Shown here: positions 55,922 to 64,000 of the stretch, piece by piece
How the letters are laid out: each line of letters begins with the position of its first letter
Numbering within the stretch: the first letter of the stretch is position 1
From: Rufibacter sp. DG15C
GTDB lineage: Bacteria; Bacteroidota; Bacteroidia; Cytophagales; Hymenobacteraceae
Length of the DNA stretch: 64,000 nt
Direction of reading: 5' to 3'
Assembly: GCF_001577755.1 (NCBI RefSeq)
Contig: NZ_CP010776.1
Coordinates: 2,108,001-2,172,000 of the forward strand
Program-made: the position numbers and the translations under genes
The notes under the pieces: generated by a model
Databases searched by the model: none
What the model was told of the DNA's origin: nothing
The model's input: the letters and a program-made list of their open reading frames with translations, nothing else

Positions 55922-58489
55922 ATGCGGCAACTCTTTCTTTTGATAATGCTATGGTTTGCCCTTTGCGGCACGGCTAGCGCCCAGCTTCGGGAGACATTTG
56001 CAGACGGTGATTTTACCCAAAATCCTGCTTGGACCGGTGACGTGGCCTCTTTTCAGGTGAACGCCGCCCAGCAACTGCAAAGCAAAGGTCCCGCCGTGAC
56101 GGGCACCACCCTGCAACTCATGACGCCCAATACGCTGGCCGTTGGCGTGCAATGGGAGTTCTACCTGCAACTGAACTTTGCCACCTCCTCAGGCAATTAC
56201 GCCGAAGTCCACCTCACTTCAGACAACCAAGATTTGAAAGGCGCTCACCAAGGCTATTTCGTGCGCATTGGCGGCACTGAGGACGAGGTAAGCCTCTACC
56301 GTAAAGACGGCGGCACCGCCGTGCGCATCATCAATGGTCCAGATAAGACCGTGGCCACTTCCAACAACTTGCTTAGAGTGCGCGTGACCAGAACCGAGGC
56401 CTCTGTCTGGAACCTGGAAGTGGACATGGGGGCCACCGGCCAGAACTATGTAAGTCAAGGCACGGCGCAAGACGCCCGCTACACCACGTCGGTCTACACC
56501 GGCGTGCGCTTCACCTACAGCCAGGCCAACGCCCAAAAGTTTTACTTCGATGACTTCTCCATCAAAGACATTGGCCTGCCCACCCTCACTGAGACCAAAG
56601 TGCTTGGACCGAGGTCTCTGGAAGTGAAATTCTCAGAGCCTGTCACCGAAACCTCAGTGCAGAACTTGCAGAACTATCTGCTCAATGGTAATCGGAATCC
56701 CAATTCTGTTGAAATAGTAGACCCCAGTACCATCCGGCTTACTTTCGCCTCAGATTTTGCCACAGGAGCCAACACCCTCCAGATGGCGGAGATTGTGGAC
56801 GTTCAAGGCAACACCGCCCGTAATTTGCAGACCACCTTTGACTACGTGCCCATTGCCCAACCCGGCGACGTGCGCATCACGGAGATTTATGCTGACCTGA
56901 ACCCACTGCAGGACCTGCCTGCCGCAGAGTTCTTCGAGGTTCATAACCAAAGCGACAAGACCTTTAACCTGCAGAACTGGAAATACTCAGACGCGACCAC
57001 CAATACGGCCATTTTTCCATCCTACCTACTCAAGCCCGGTGCCTATGTGATTGTAACCGCCGCCGCAGATACGGCTTTGTACAAGCCCTTCGGGGAAGTG
57101 GTAGGTTTGTCCAGCTTTCCGTCTTTAAATGACGCGGGAGATGAGGTAGAGCTTTACAACGCGCAAGGACAGTTGCTGGACAAAGTAACATACACCAACG
57201 CATGGTACCGCGATGCTCAGAAGAAGGAGGGAGGCTGGACCTTGGAACTGGTGGATGCGAACACCGCCTGCACGGGCGCTGTCGCCTGGAAAGCCTCTGA
57301 ATATCCAAGCGGCGGAACTCCGGGTAAGGTAAACTCTGTGCAAGGGAAGGATGCGTCGGGTCCTATTTTAGTGCAAGCTGTGACGACCAGCCCAGATAAA
57401 GTAAAACTCACCTTTGACGAACCTCTGGACAGTCTGGCGGCGGCTTTTTCCTTGTACAGGATTTCGCCCGAAGTGGTAGTTTCAAAAGTGCAAGTATTGC
57501 CCTCAGGATTTTCTGAGGTGGAATTGACCTTGCAGGCGCCGTTACGGGAGAATGTAAAGTATACCGTCACCGTGCAGGGTGTGAGAGATTGCGCAGGGAA
57601 TGTAAGCGCGAGTCAGCAGATGGTGACGCTAGTCTTGCCAGCCGAAGCACAGAAAGGTGATGTGGTCATCAATGAGATTTTGTTCAACCCCGGCACCGGC
57701 GGCGTGGACTTTGTGGAACTGGTCAACCGCACCGATAAGTACCTGAACCTGCAGAACTGGCAAGTGGCCAATCGCGAGAAGGGCGAAATCACCAATGCCA
57801 AGACCATTTCCGCGCAACCTCTTCTACTAGCGCCCAATGCCTATTGGGTACTCACGGCAGATGCCAAGATTCTTCGGGAGCAATATCCCAACGGCAAACC
57901 CGACACCTTCCATCAACTTACCTCGCTGCCCTCTTTCAACGATGATGCCGGGAATGTGGTCTTGCTGCTACCGGATAAAACTGTCATGGATGAAGTAGCC
58001 TACAGCGCAGACCAGCATTTCAAATTGATAAAGGATCCAGAGGGCATTTCCCTGGAAAGGATGCAGCTCGCCGGGCCATCGGTGGCGGCTAATTTCCATT
58101 CGGCGGCCACGGCCGTGAAGGCGACTCCGGGCTATCTGAATTCCCAAGCCCAAACCGCCGCTACGCCGCAAAGCAAGAAACTTACGCTAGAGCCCAAGGT
58201 GTTCACACCAGACGGTGATGGGGTGGACGATGTGCTGTTGATGCAATTCTCAGACTTAAGAACCGGAACCGTAGCCCAGGTAACCATCTACGACGGCTCT
58301 GGAAGACCAGTGCGGAAACTGGCTAACAACTCCTTGGCTGGCAGTGAGAACCTGGTTCAGTGGGACGGGCTCACGGACAAAGGCACCAAAGCGGCCATCG
58401 GGTATTATATAGTGTTGGTGGAGCTGTTCAACCTGAACGGCGAGAAGGAAATTATCAAAGAGACTACCGTGGTAGGCGGTCGTTTTTAG
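55922..58489 (+). CDS. Exported lamin-tail domain protein with T9SS-type C-terminal domain
   Basis: An 855-residue exported protein. A signal peptide (MRQLFLLIMLWFALCGTASA) is followed by a lectin-like beta-sandwich (about 25-215), an Ig-like (Big_5-like) domain, a first lamin-tail domain (GDVRITEIYADLNP and AEFFEVHNQSDKTFNLQNW), another Ig-like domain, and a second lamin-tail domain (GDVVINEILFNPGTGGVDFVELV). The C-terminal module (VFTPDGDGVDDVLLMQF to IIKETTVVGGRF) looks like the gliding/T9SS type B tail. Its last codons CGT TTT and TAG stop are the first bases of palindrome copy 27. The role is unknown; surface attachment is expected. Confidence 0.85.
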   Translation: MRQLFLLIMLWFALCGTASAQLRETFADGDFTQNPAWTGDVASFQVNAAQQLQSKGPAVTGTTLQLMTPNTLAVGVQWEFYLQLNFATSSGNYAEVHLTSDNQDLKGAHQGYFVRIGGTEDEVSLYRKDGGTAVRIINGPDKTVATSNNLLRVRVTRTEASVWNLEVDMGATGQNYVSQGTAQDARYTTSVYTGVRFTYSQANAQKFYFDDFSIKDIGLPTLTETKVLGPRSLEVKFSEPVTETSVQNLQNYLLNGNRNPNSVEIVDPSTIRLTFASDFATGANTLQMAEIVDVQGNTARNLQTTFDYVPIAQPGDVRITEIYADLNPLQDLPAAEFFEVHNQSDKTFNLQNWKYSDATTNTAIFPSYLLKPGAYVIVTAAADTALYKPFGEVVGLSSFPSLNDAGDEVELYNAQGQLLDKVTYTNAWYRDAQKKEGGWTLELVDANTACTGAVAWKASEYPSGGTPGKVNSVQGKDASGPILVQAVTTSPDKVKLTFDEPLDSLAAAFSLYRISPEVVVSKVQVLPSGFSEVELTLQAPLRENVKYTVTVQGVRDCAGNVSASQQMVTLVLPAEAQKGDVVINEILFNPGTGGVDFVELVNRTDKYLNLQNWQVANREKGEITNAKTISAQPLLLAPNAYWVLTADAKILREQYPNGKPDTFHQLTSLPSFNDDAGNVVLLLPDKTVMDEVAYSADQHFKLIKDPEGISLERMQLAGPSVAANFHSAATAVKATPGYLNSQAQTAATPQSKKLTLEPKVFTPDGDGVDDVLLMQFSDLRTGTVAQVTIYDGSGRPVRKLANNSLAGSENLVQWDGLTDKGTKAAIGYYIVLVELFNLNGEKEIIKETTVVGGRF

Positions 58490-58518
58490 GCTGTTTTCTA
58501 GAAATCAGGCCAAAAACG
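58481..58518. repeat. Palindromic element, copy 27, overlapping a stop codon
   Basis: CGTTTTTAGGCTGTTTTC and GAAATCAGGCCAAAAACG. The first nine bases are the last two codons and stop of the lamin-tail gene. The arms are otherwise close to consensus. Confidence 0.9.
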
Positions 58519-58609
58519 GCTTCGCGTATCCTCACTTTTGGCAAGCCCGGCGTTTTTCTGAATCTTTGCAGAAAATTGGCTCTGCACGGGGCCTTATCTG
58601 TTTGTACTT

Positions 58610-59368
58610 GTGGAGATTCTGTACCTGTGTCTGTTCGCGTTTCTGGCGGGCTTGATTGATTCTGTAGTGGGCGGCGGCGGACTTATTCAGTTACCGGCGC
58701 TGTTCGTGTTCCTTCCTTCGGCGCCTATCCCGGCCTTGTTTGGCACGGGCAAGCTGTCCAGCATTGCCGGTACCTCGGTATCTCTCTGGCGCTTTTCCCG
58801 CAACGTAGAAATCAACTGGAAAGCGGTTCTGCCGGCGGCAGCGGCGGCGTTTGTCTTCTCGTTCCTGGGTGCCCGCGTGGTGAGCCATTTTGACAAGGAG
58901 ATGCTCAGGCCTTTGATTCTGGTTTTGTTGATTGCCGTGGCTCTGTATACCTTCTTCCGGAAGGATTTTGGCGCCATCCACGCACCGCGACTGGCGCCGG
59001 CCAAGGAGGTCTGGTACGGCATGGGCGTGGGGCTGGTAATTGGGTTCTATGACGGGTTTTTCGGGCCTGGGACGGGCAGTTTCCTGATGTTTGTGTTTGT
59101 GGGTTTGTTCGGGTTTAACTTTCTGGCGGCCTCGGCGTCAGCCAAAGTAGTAAACGTAGCTACTAATTTATCTGCTTTGTTGTACTTTGGGTATAAAGGT
59201 TTTATCTTGTTCCACATTGGAATACCAATGGCTATCAGCAGCGTGCTAGGTTCTGTAGTGGGTACCAAGATTGCGTTGGCCAAAGGCAGTGGGTTTGTGC
59301 GGAAGCTTTTCTTAGTGGTAGTGACGGGCATCATTCTTAAATTTGCCTACGACACGTTTTACGCTTAG
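58610..59368 (+). CDS. TSUP family (sulphite exporter TauE/SafE-type) membrane transporter
   Basis: A 252-residue transporter with about eight transmembrane helices and an internal duplication. The two halves carry the signatures LAGLIDSVVGGGGLIQLPAL and VIGFYDGFFGPGTGSFLMFV. Such proteins export or import small sulphur-containing or organic anions; the substrate is not predictable. The start is GTG at 58610, after which MEILYLCLFAFLAG begins the first helix. Its TAG stop ends at the base before palindrome copy 28. Confidence 0.9.
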   Translation: MEILYLCLFAFLAGLIDSVVGGGGLIQLPALFVFLPSAPIPALFGTGKLSSIAGTSVSLWRFSRNVEINWKAVLPAAAAAFVFSFLGARVVSHFDKEMLRPLILVLLIAVALYTFFRKDFGAIHAPRLAPAKEVWYGMGVGLVIGFYDGFFGPGTGSFLMFVFVGLFGFNFLAASASAKVVNVATNLSALLYFGYKGFILFHIGIPMAISSVLGSVVGTKIALAKGSGFVRKLFLVVVTGIILKFAYDTFYA

Positions 59369-59406
59369 CCGTTTTTAGCCTGTTTTCCAGGAAATACGTC
59401 AAAACC
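59369..59406. repeat. Palindromic element, copy 28
   Basis: CCGTTTTTAGCCTGTTTTCC and GGAAATACGTCAAAACC. The left arm is canonical and the right arm degenerate. It starts immediately after the TSUP stop. Confidence 0.8.
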
Positions 59407-59523
59407 AGTACCCAATACTAGGCAATCCCCCATCGCCTGTTTTAGAATACCTCTTTACTATAAGTTTAGCGCAGCAGGAAGTCCCTGGTTGCCAATTGAT
59501 TTTTCAGACTTTAATCTACTTGT

Positions 59524-60642
59524 ATGTTGAAAAGATCTCTACAAAGACTTTCATTCTGGGCATTGCCTGCCCTGGCTTTTCTTTTAGTTGCTCCTGCCGC
59601 CCAAGCCCAGGACGAGGTGGGGGAATTCATTAGAGCTGGTAAAGAAGACGCTACCAAGCTTGTGAAAGCGTACGCAGAGCCTGCTGGTATTGCCTTGGGC
59701 CATAACCTGAGCAGCGGCTGGTTTAACTCAGGCCAAGCCATGAAGCCAGGTCGTTTTGACATCCGTATCTATGCCTCGGCTGTGTTTGCGCCAGATAACG
59801 CCAAGACGTTTGATATTTCAAAACTGGGCCTAAAGCAGATACGCACCTCTACCGGTGCTACTTTTGACCCTAACCGCCCGGTATTGGTGCCCACCGTTTT
59901 CGGGGAAGACACTGAAGGACCAGAGCTGACCGTGTACACCCGCAATCCTTTGACCAACCAAGAAGAAGAGGTGGTGTCTTTCAACTCACCTCCTGGGACC
60001 GGGTATGACGTATTGCCTTTCCCGATGGCACAGGTGAGCGTTGGCTTGGTAAAAGACACAGAGATTGCCGTACGGTTTGTACCTAAAACCAAAGCCGACG
60101 ATTTTGAAGGAAGCCTTTGGGGTGTGGGCGTGAAGCATGGCATCAAGCAATGGATTCCGGGGTTGGCTTCTATCCCGGGTTTTGACGTGACAGTGTTTGG
60201 GGGCTATACCTCCCTTACCAGCTCTTATGGTCTAGACGTACCTTTGACAGCAGATAACATGCAATACGCGACCCCGCAGCAGCAAAGTTCTACCTATTAT
60301 GATGGCCAGGCACTGGAGTTGAAGACCAAGGCTTGGTCGGCTAGCTTGATTGCCTCAAAGACGTTCAGTGTAATTACGGGCTATGCCGGCGTGCGGTACA
60401 GCAACGTGGAGACTGATTTAAACGCGGTGGGCAAGTATCCCGTGGTGGCGTATAGAACTACTGTTCCCTACAGCAAATACGTGGATGACGTAGTAAACCC
60501 AATCATAGTGAACATGAAAGACGCGCAGGTAGGCGCTACGGCCGGTCTTAGGTTAAAATTGGCTTTCTTCTCTCTCTACGGTGAGTACACCTTGGCCAAA
60601 TACTCTACCGCCATGGCCGGTATCGGTTTAGGCTGGAATTAA
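59524..60642 (+). CDS. Outer-membrane beta-barrel-like protein (DUF6588-like)
   Basis: A 372-residue protein with signal peptide MLKRSLQRLSFWALPALAFLLVAPAAQA. The first part has HNLSSGWFNSGQAMKPGRFD, which I recall from DUF6588 proteins of Bacteroidota, followed by barrel-like strands with alternating residues (VTVFGGYTSLTSSYGLDV, LKLAFFSLYGEYTLAKYS) and a final GLGWN. It is likely an outer-membrane protein. The function is unknown. Confidence 0.72.
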   Translation: MLKRSLQRLSFWALPALAFLLVAPAAQAQDEVGEFIRAGKEDATKLVKAYAEPAGIALGHNLSSGWFNSGQAMKPGRFDIRIYASAVFAPDNAKTFDISKLGLKQIRTSTGATFDPNRPVLVPTVFGEDTEGPELTVYTRNPLTNQEEEVVSFNSPPGTGYDVLPFPMAQVSVGLVKDTEIAVRFVPKTKADDFEGSLWGVGVKHGIKQWIPGLASIPGFDVTVFGGYTSLTSSYGLDVPLTADNMQYATPQQQSSTYYDGQALELKTKAWSASLIASKTFSVITGYAGVRYSNVETDLNAVGKYPVVAYRTTVPYSKYVDDVVNPIIVNMKDAQVGATAGLRLKLAFFSLYGEYTLAKYSTAMAGIGLGWN

Positions 60643-60650
60643 GAATTCTT

Positions 60651-60688
60651 CGTTTTTGGCTTATTTTCTCAGAAACAGGTCAAAAACG
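60651..60688. repeat. Palindromic element, copy 29
   Basis: CGTTTTTGGCTTATTTTC and GAAACAGGTCAAAAACG. The outer pairs are intact. It is the last copy; none occurs in the remaining 3.3 kb. Confidence 0.85.
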
Positions 60689-60699
60689 ACTTTATATTC

Positions 60700-60737
60700 A
60701 AAAGCGCCTCTTCTAAGCAATTAGGGGAGGCGCTTTT
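60700..60737 (+). terminator. Terminator of the outer-membrane protein gene
   Basis: AAAAGCGCCTC and GAGGCGCTTTT pair with a mismatched loop region, followed by T-rich bases. Confidence 0.8.
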
Positions 60738-61059
60738 GTTATTCTGTATTTAAGGCCTCCATATGTGCTATAATAATTAATGTCTTCATGTCTGCCCTTA
60801 GCCTTAAATAATTGAGATGTTGAGTAGATAGAAGTATGAAACATTTGAGTTAGTGCGCTAGATTTTATTATAAATGAACACACTAAACGGCCATAAAGAC
60901 TTAAAAGCTGGGGGAAGCATATTTTCAAAGGATACAGTACCGCACCATGTTATTTAAAACCAAAATAATGTAATGTTCAGATTGTAATAAAGTTGCGGAT
61001 ATATAGCGTTTGCCTATATTTGGTAGATAAACCAATCTGTACACCCTAAACACAACCAA
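60738..61059. other. AT-rich upstream region of the SusC gene
   Basis: About 320 bases, AT-rich, with a full promoter at 60993-61022 and a 37-base leader. No operator or small gene was recognised. Confidence 0.45.
60993..61022 (+). promoter_or_regulatory. Promoter of the SusC-type gene
   Basis: TTG (60993-60995) and TATATTTG (61015-61022) with exactly 19 bases between them. The ATG is 38 bases downstream. Confidence 0.85.
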
Positions 61060-64000
61060 ATGAAAAAAACTTTACTCTTAAGTTTTGTTTTTGTGCTGGC
61101 GCTAATAACACAGGCGTGGGCTCAGAACAGAACTGTCACGGGACGAGTGACTGATGCACAAACAGGAGACGGTATGCCTGGTGTAACTGTTCAACTCAAA
61201 GGAACCACAAATGCTTCACCAACCGATGGAGATGGTAGATATGAAATTAGCGTTCCATCTACTGGTGGTACCTTAGTATTTACCTTCATTGGTTATTCTA
61301 ACCAAGAAGTAAACATTGGAACCAGATCTACAGTTGATGTAAGACTTGCGGCTGACCAGCAAGCCTTAAACGAAATTGTAGTTGTAGGTTATGGAACTCA
61401 GCTTAAAAAAGATGTGACTAGCTCCATTTCTCAGGTGAAAGGTGAAGCCATAGCCAACTTGGCTACGCCAAGCTTTGACCAACAATTGTCTGGCCGCGCG
61501 GCTGGGGTGGTGGTTCAACAGCCATCTGGTATCTTGGGCGCTCCTCCAACCATTAGAATTAGAGGGGTAAACTCCATCTCTGGAAGTAACTCACCTTTAA
61601 TAGTTATTGACGGTGTGCCAGCTTCTTCTGGAAACGTTGGTGCTTTTACTAGTGTGAACGCCTTAGCAGACATTAACCCAAATGACATCGAGTCTTTTGA
61701 AATCTTGAAAGACGGAGCTGCTACAGCTATCTATGGGTCACGTGCTTCTAATGGGGTAATCCTTATTACTACCAAGCAAGGAAAGCAAGGTCAACTTAAA
61801 TTCAACTATGATGGCTGGACTGGTTGGTCTGAGGCAACTGAACTGCATGACCTGCTTAATGCAGAGCAGTTTGTTGAAATCCAGAACGAGAAATACAGAA
61901 ACGCAGGTTCTGCTGAGCCAGCTAAGTTTGATGGTACCAATACCAACTGGAATGACTATGTATATAGAAGAGCATTTCAGCAGAGTCATACTATTTCTGC
62001 AAGTGCTGGAACAGAAAGAACTAAATACTATGTGTCTTTAGGATACAGTGATCAAGAAGGTATTGCTGTAGCAAACAGCCTAAACCGTTACTCCTTAAGA
62101 GCTAACTTAAATCAGAAGGTTAGCAATAAAATTATTTGGGATGTACAGACTGGCTTGACTCACCAAGAAAACTTAGGTCCGCTCATTGGTACAAACAGTC
62201 TGTCTGGTAACACGTTCGCGGTAATCCGTATGTTGCCTAACGTACCTGTGTACAATCCAAATGATCCAACAGGATACAATGTGGACGCTACCACGCGTAG
62301 CTCATTGGGCAGAGGGCCTAACACTATTACCATTGCCAATGGTATTCCTAACCAGATGTTTGTATTGGAGAATAATACCCGCGCTGGTAAAACCTATCGT
62401 TTTGTTGGTAATACTTCTTTGAGCGCCAACATCATTGATAAACTGACTTTCAAAACCCTGATTGGAGCGGACTTCAGCATTGTGGATGACTTCAGCTTTC
62501 AGGATCCACGTCATGGTGACGGTCTTTCTTCTGGTGGTTCACTTACTCAAGCATATAGCCCTTTCTATACTTGGAACTGGCAGAACATTCTATCTTACAA
62601 CACTTCTTTCAATGAGGCCCACAATGTGGATGCAACATTGGTAGCAGAATATACTAAGAGTAGATCTTCTTTCTTCCAGGCTTCAGGTACTACCATATCT
62701 GATAGATTCTTTAATGAGAACATTCAGACTGGAACGCTTACTACCCAGCAGATTTTTGGTGACTTAGAAGAGAATGGTTTGGCGTCTTATCTGGGACGTG
62801 TGAATTACAACTTCAAAAGCAAATACTACCTTGGAGTATCTCTTAGAGCAGATGGATTATCTAAACTATCTCCTGACAACCGTTGGGGTTATTTCCCAGG
62901 AGTATCTGCTGCCTATAGAATCTCAGAAGAAGATTTCTTTAAAAATTCTGGCGTTGTAGACATCATAAGTGATCTTAGAATTAGAGGTAGCTACGCAGAA
63001 GTAGGAAATAGTGGAATTGTAAGTGGTAACTACGGTTATTTGGGAAGCTTTGGCTCGGTTCAATATGGTGGTGAAAGTGGTATTGCTTTCAGTAACACAG
63101 GTAATCCTAACCTGAAATGGGAAACACAGAAAATCTCTGATGTTGGATTGGACCTTGGATTCTTCAATGGTCGCTTAAATTTTGAGTTTGCTTACTGGAA
63201 GAAAGACAATGATGACATTGTGTTAGGTGCTCCAACACCTCCATCATTGGGCGTGCCAGGTAACCTTATCTACAGAAACATTGGTAGAATGGTAAATGAC
63301 GGATTGGAATTCTCTGTTAACGGGAATGTAATTGAAACTTCTGCCTTTACCTGGAACTCTAGTGTGAACTTCTCTACTCAAAGAAATGAGGTTAAAGAAC
63401 TAGTAGAGGGTCAAGACATCATTGGTGCCTACAACATAATCAGAGTAGGAGAATCATTTAATTCTATTTATGGTTACATGTATGAAGGCGTAAATATGTC
63501 TAATGGTAACCCAATCTATAAGAAAGCCAATGGTTCTTTGGTTCAGGGCGACATTAACGGAAACGCTTATAAAGTATATGACCCAGCTAACCCAACAGAC
63601 GTGTCTAAGGCTGCTTCTTTAAGCGCTAGTGATAAAGTTGTTCTTGGTGGTGCATTGCCTACTTGGTTTGGCGGCTTTGACAACAACTTTAAGTATGCCG
63701 GCTTTGACATGAATGTGTTCTTCCGTTTCTCTGGCGGGAATAAAATCATGAACCGTACCCGTCAGGACCTGTTAACCATGTTGTTTGAAAACAACGGTAC
63801 TGAGATTTTGGGAAGATGGCAAAGTGTGGACAAGCCTGGAGATGGTCAAACACCTAAGTTGAGACAAGGCAGACAGCTTATCATCAATACTGAGAATGAG
63901 GCATCTTCTAGGTTTGTTGAAAGCGGTGACTTCTTGAAATTGAGTAATGTAAGCTTGGGCTATACTATTCCAAAAACCTTCACTGAGAAATATAAAATTG
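61060..64000 (+). CDS. SusC/RagA family TonB-linked outer-membrane protein (partial)
   Basis: The first 980 codons of a SusC-type receptor, cut by the window end. A signal peptide (MKKTLLLSFVFVLALITQAWA) is followed by a carboxypeptidase-regulatory-like domain (VTGRVTDAQTGDGMPGVTVQ, about 24-100) and the TonB-box region ALNEIVVVGYGTQLKKDVT. The plug contains IRGVNSISGSNSPLIVIDGV and ESFEILKDGAATAIYGSRA. The barrel begins thereafter. SusC proteins import oligosaccharides or peptides with a SusD lipoprotein, expected just downstream of the window. The coding sequence is somewhat more AT-rich than the core genes. Confidence 0.96.
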   Translation, partial: MKKTLLLSFVFVLALITQAWAQNRTVTGRVTDAQTGDGMPGVTVQLKGTTNASPTDGDGRYEISVPSTGGTLVFTFIGYSNQEVNIGTRSTVDVRLAADQQALNEIVVVGYGTQLKKDVTSSISQVKGEAIANLATPSFDQQLSGRAAGVVVQQPSGILGAPPTIRIRGVNSISGSNSPLIVIDGVPASSGNVGAFTSVNALADINPNDIESFEILKDGAATAIYGSRASNGVILITTKQGKQGQLKFNYDGWTGWSEATELHDLLNAEQFVEIQNEKYRNAGSAEPAKFDGTNTNWNDYVYRRAFQQSHTISASAGTERTKYYVSLGYSDQEGIAVANSLNRYSLRANLNQKVSNKIIWDVQTGLTHQENLGPLIGTNSLSGNTFAVIRMLPNVPVYNPNDPTGYNVDATTRSSLGRGPNTITIANGIPNQMFVLENNTRAGKTYRFVGNTSLSANIIDKLTFKTLIGADFSIVDDFSFQDPRHGDGLSSGGSLTQAYSPFYTWNWQNILSYNTSFNEAHNVDATLVAEYTKSRSSFFQASGTTISDRFFNENIQTGTLTTQQIFGDLEENGLASYLGRVNYNFKSKYYLGVSLRADGLSKLSPDNRWGYFPGVSAAYRISEEDFFKNSGVVDIISDLRIRGSYAEVGNSGIVSGNYGYLGSFGSVQYGGESGIAFSNTGNPNLKWETQKISDVGLDLGFFNGRLNFEFAYWKKDNDDIVLGAPTPPSLGVPGNLIYRNIGRMVNDGLEFSVNGNVIETSAFTWNSSVNFSTQRNEVKELVEGQDIIGAYNIIRVGESFNSIYGYMYEGVNMSNGNPIYKKANGSLVQGDINGNAYKVYDPANPTDVSKAASLSASDKVVLGGALPTWFGGFDNNFKYAGFDMNVFFRFSGGNKIMNRTRQDLLTMLFENNGTEILGRWQSVDKPGDGQTPKLRQGRQLIINTENEASSRFVESGDFLKLSNVSLGYTIPKTFTEKYKI

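Overview
The window looks like chromosomal DNA of a Bacteroidota bacterium, most likely a Hymenobacteraceae member (Rufibacter/Pontibacter-like; this placement is inference). Supporting signs are promoters of the Bacteroidota type (TTG, 19 bases, TAnnTTTG) before a tRNA, a ferredoxin, ccmB and a SusC gene, two TonB-dependent receptors, type IX secretion (porZ and surface proteins with sorting domains), Bacteroidota-type ccm genes and almost no Shine-Dalgarno signals. There is no rRNA, CRISPR, prophage or complete insertion sequence.

Layout. 1-3.6 kb: an RNA methyltransferase divergent from mutS. 3.7-6.6 kb: tRNA-Gly and tRNA-Leu followed by an AT-rich block with an acyltransferase, two decayed genes and a small unknown gene. 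6.7-8.9 kb: aldehyde dehydrogenase and an acidic unknown protein. 9-15.3 kb: one giant secreted adhesin (eight DUF11 repeats, calcium-binding repeats, T9SS tail). 16-21.6 kb: a lone MoxR ATPase and an outer-membrane receptor with a beta-helix lipoprotein. 21.8-26.8 kb: cytochrome c maturation genes ccmB, C, D, E and F-like. 26.9-30.4 kb: DUF2520 oxidoreductase, ISC ferredoxin, iscX, kdsC, cold-shock gene, UbiA prenyltransferase. 30.4-36.9 kb: porZ, recO, two FKBP isomerases, NrnA-like phosphoesterase, ndk. 37-42.8 kb: two TonB-C-domain proteins, membrane proteins, scpA. 43-48.3 kb: a GT39-like membrane protein, dxs, small membrane proteins, a hydrolase. 48.5-60.7 kb: a BNR-repeat protein, response regulator, lipoproteins, asd, a lamin-tail surface protein, a TSUP transporter and an outer-membrane protein. 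61 kb to the end: the start of a SusC gene.

The most striking feature is a family of imperfect palindromes about 38 bp long. The arms are CGTTTTTGGCCTGTTTT and AAAACAGGCCAAAAACG around a 4-base loop. I count 29 copies, roughly one per 2.2 kb, nearly all between genes. They sit between divergent, convergent and co-directional pairs alike, and sometimes directly on a stop codon or inside the last codons of a gene. Arm substitutions are often matched on the other arm, and in several copies the pairing continues into flanks that are not conserved. I know of no named element with this sequence. It is the best candidate here for an undescribed system: a REP/MITE-like or DNA-structure element.

Most other genes are housekeeping or envelope functions. 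Secretion (porZ), exported proteins with sorting domains, TonB-linked uptake, haem delivery and isoprenoid/LPS precursor genes together describe an aerobic or microaerobic cell with an elaborate outer membrane.
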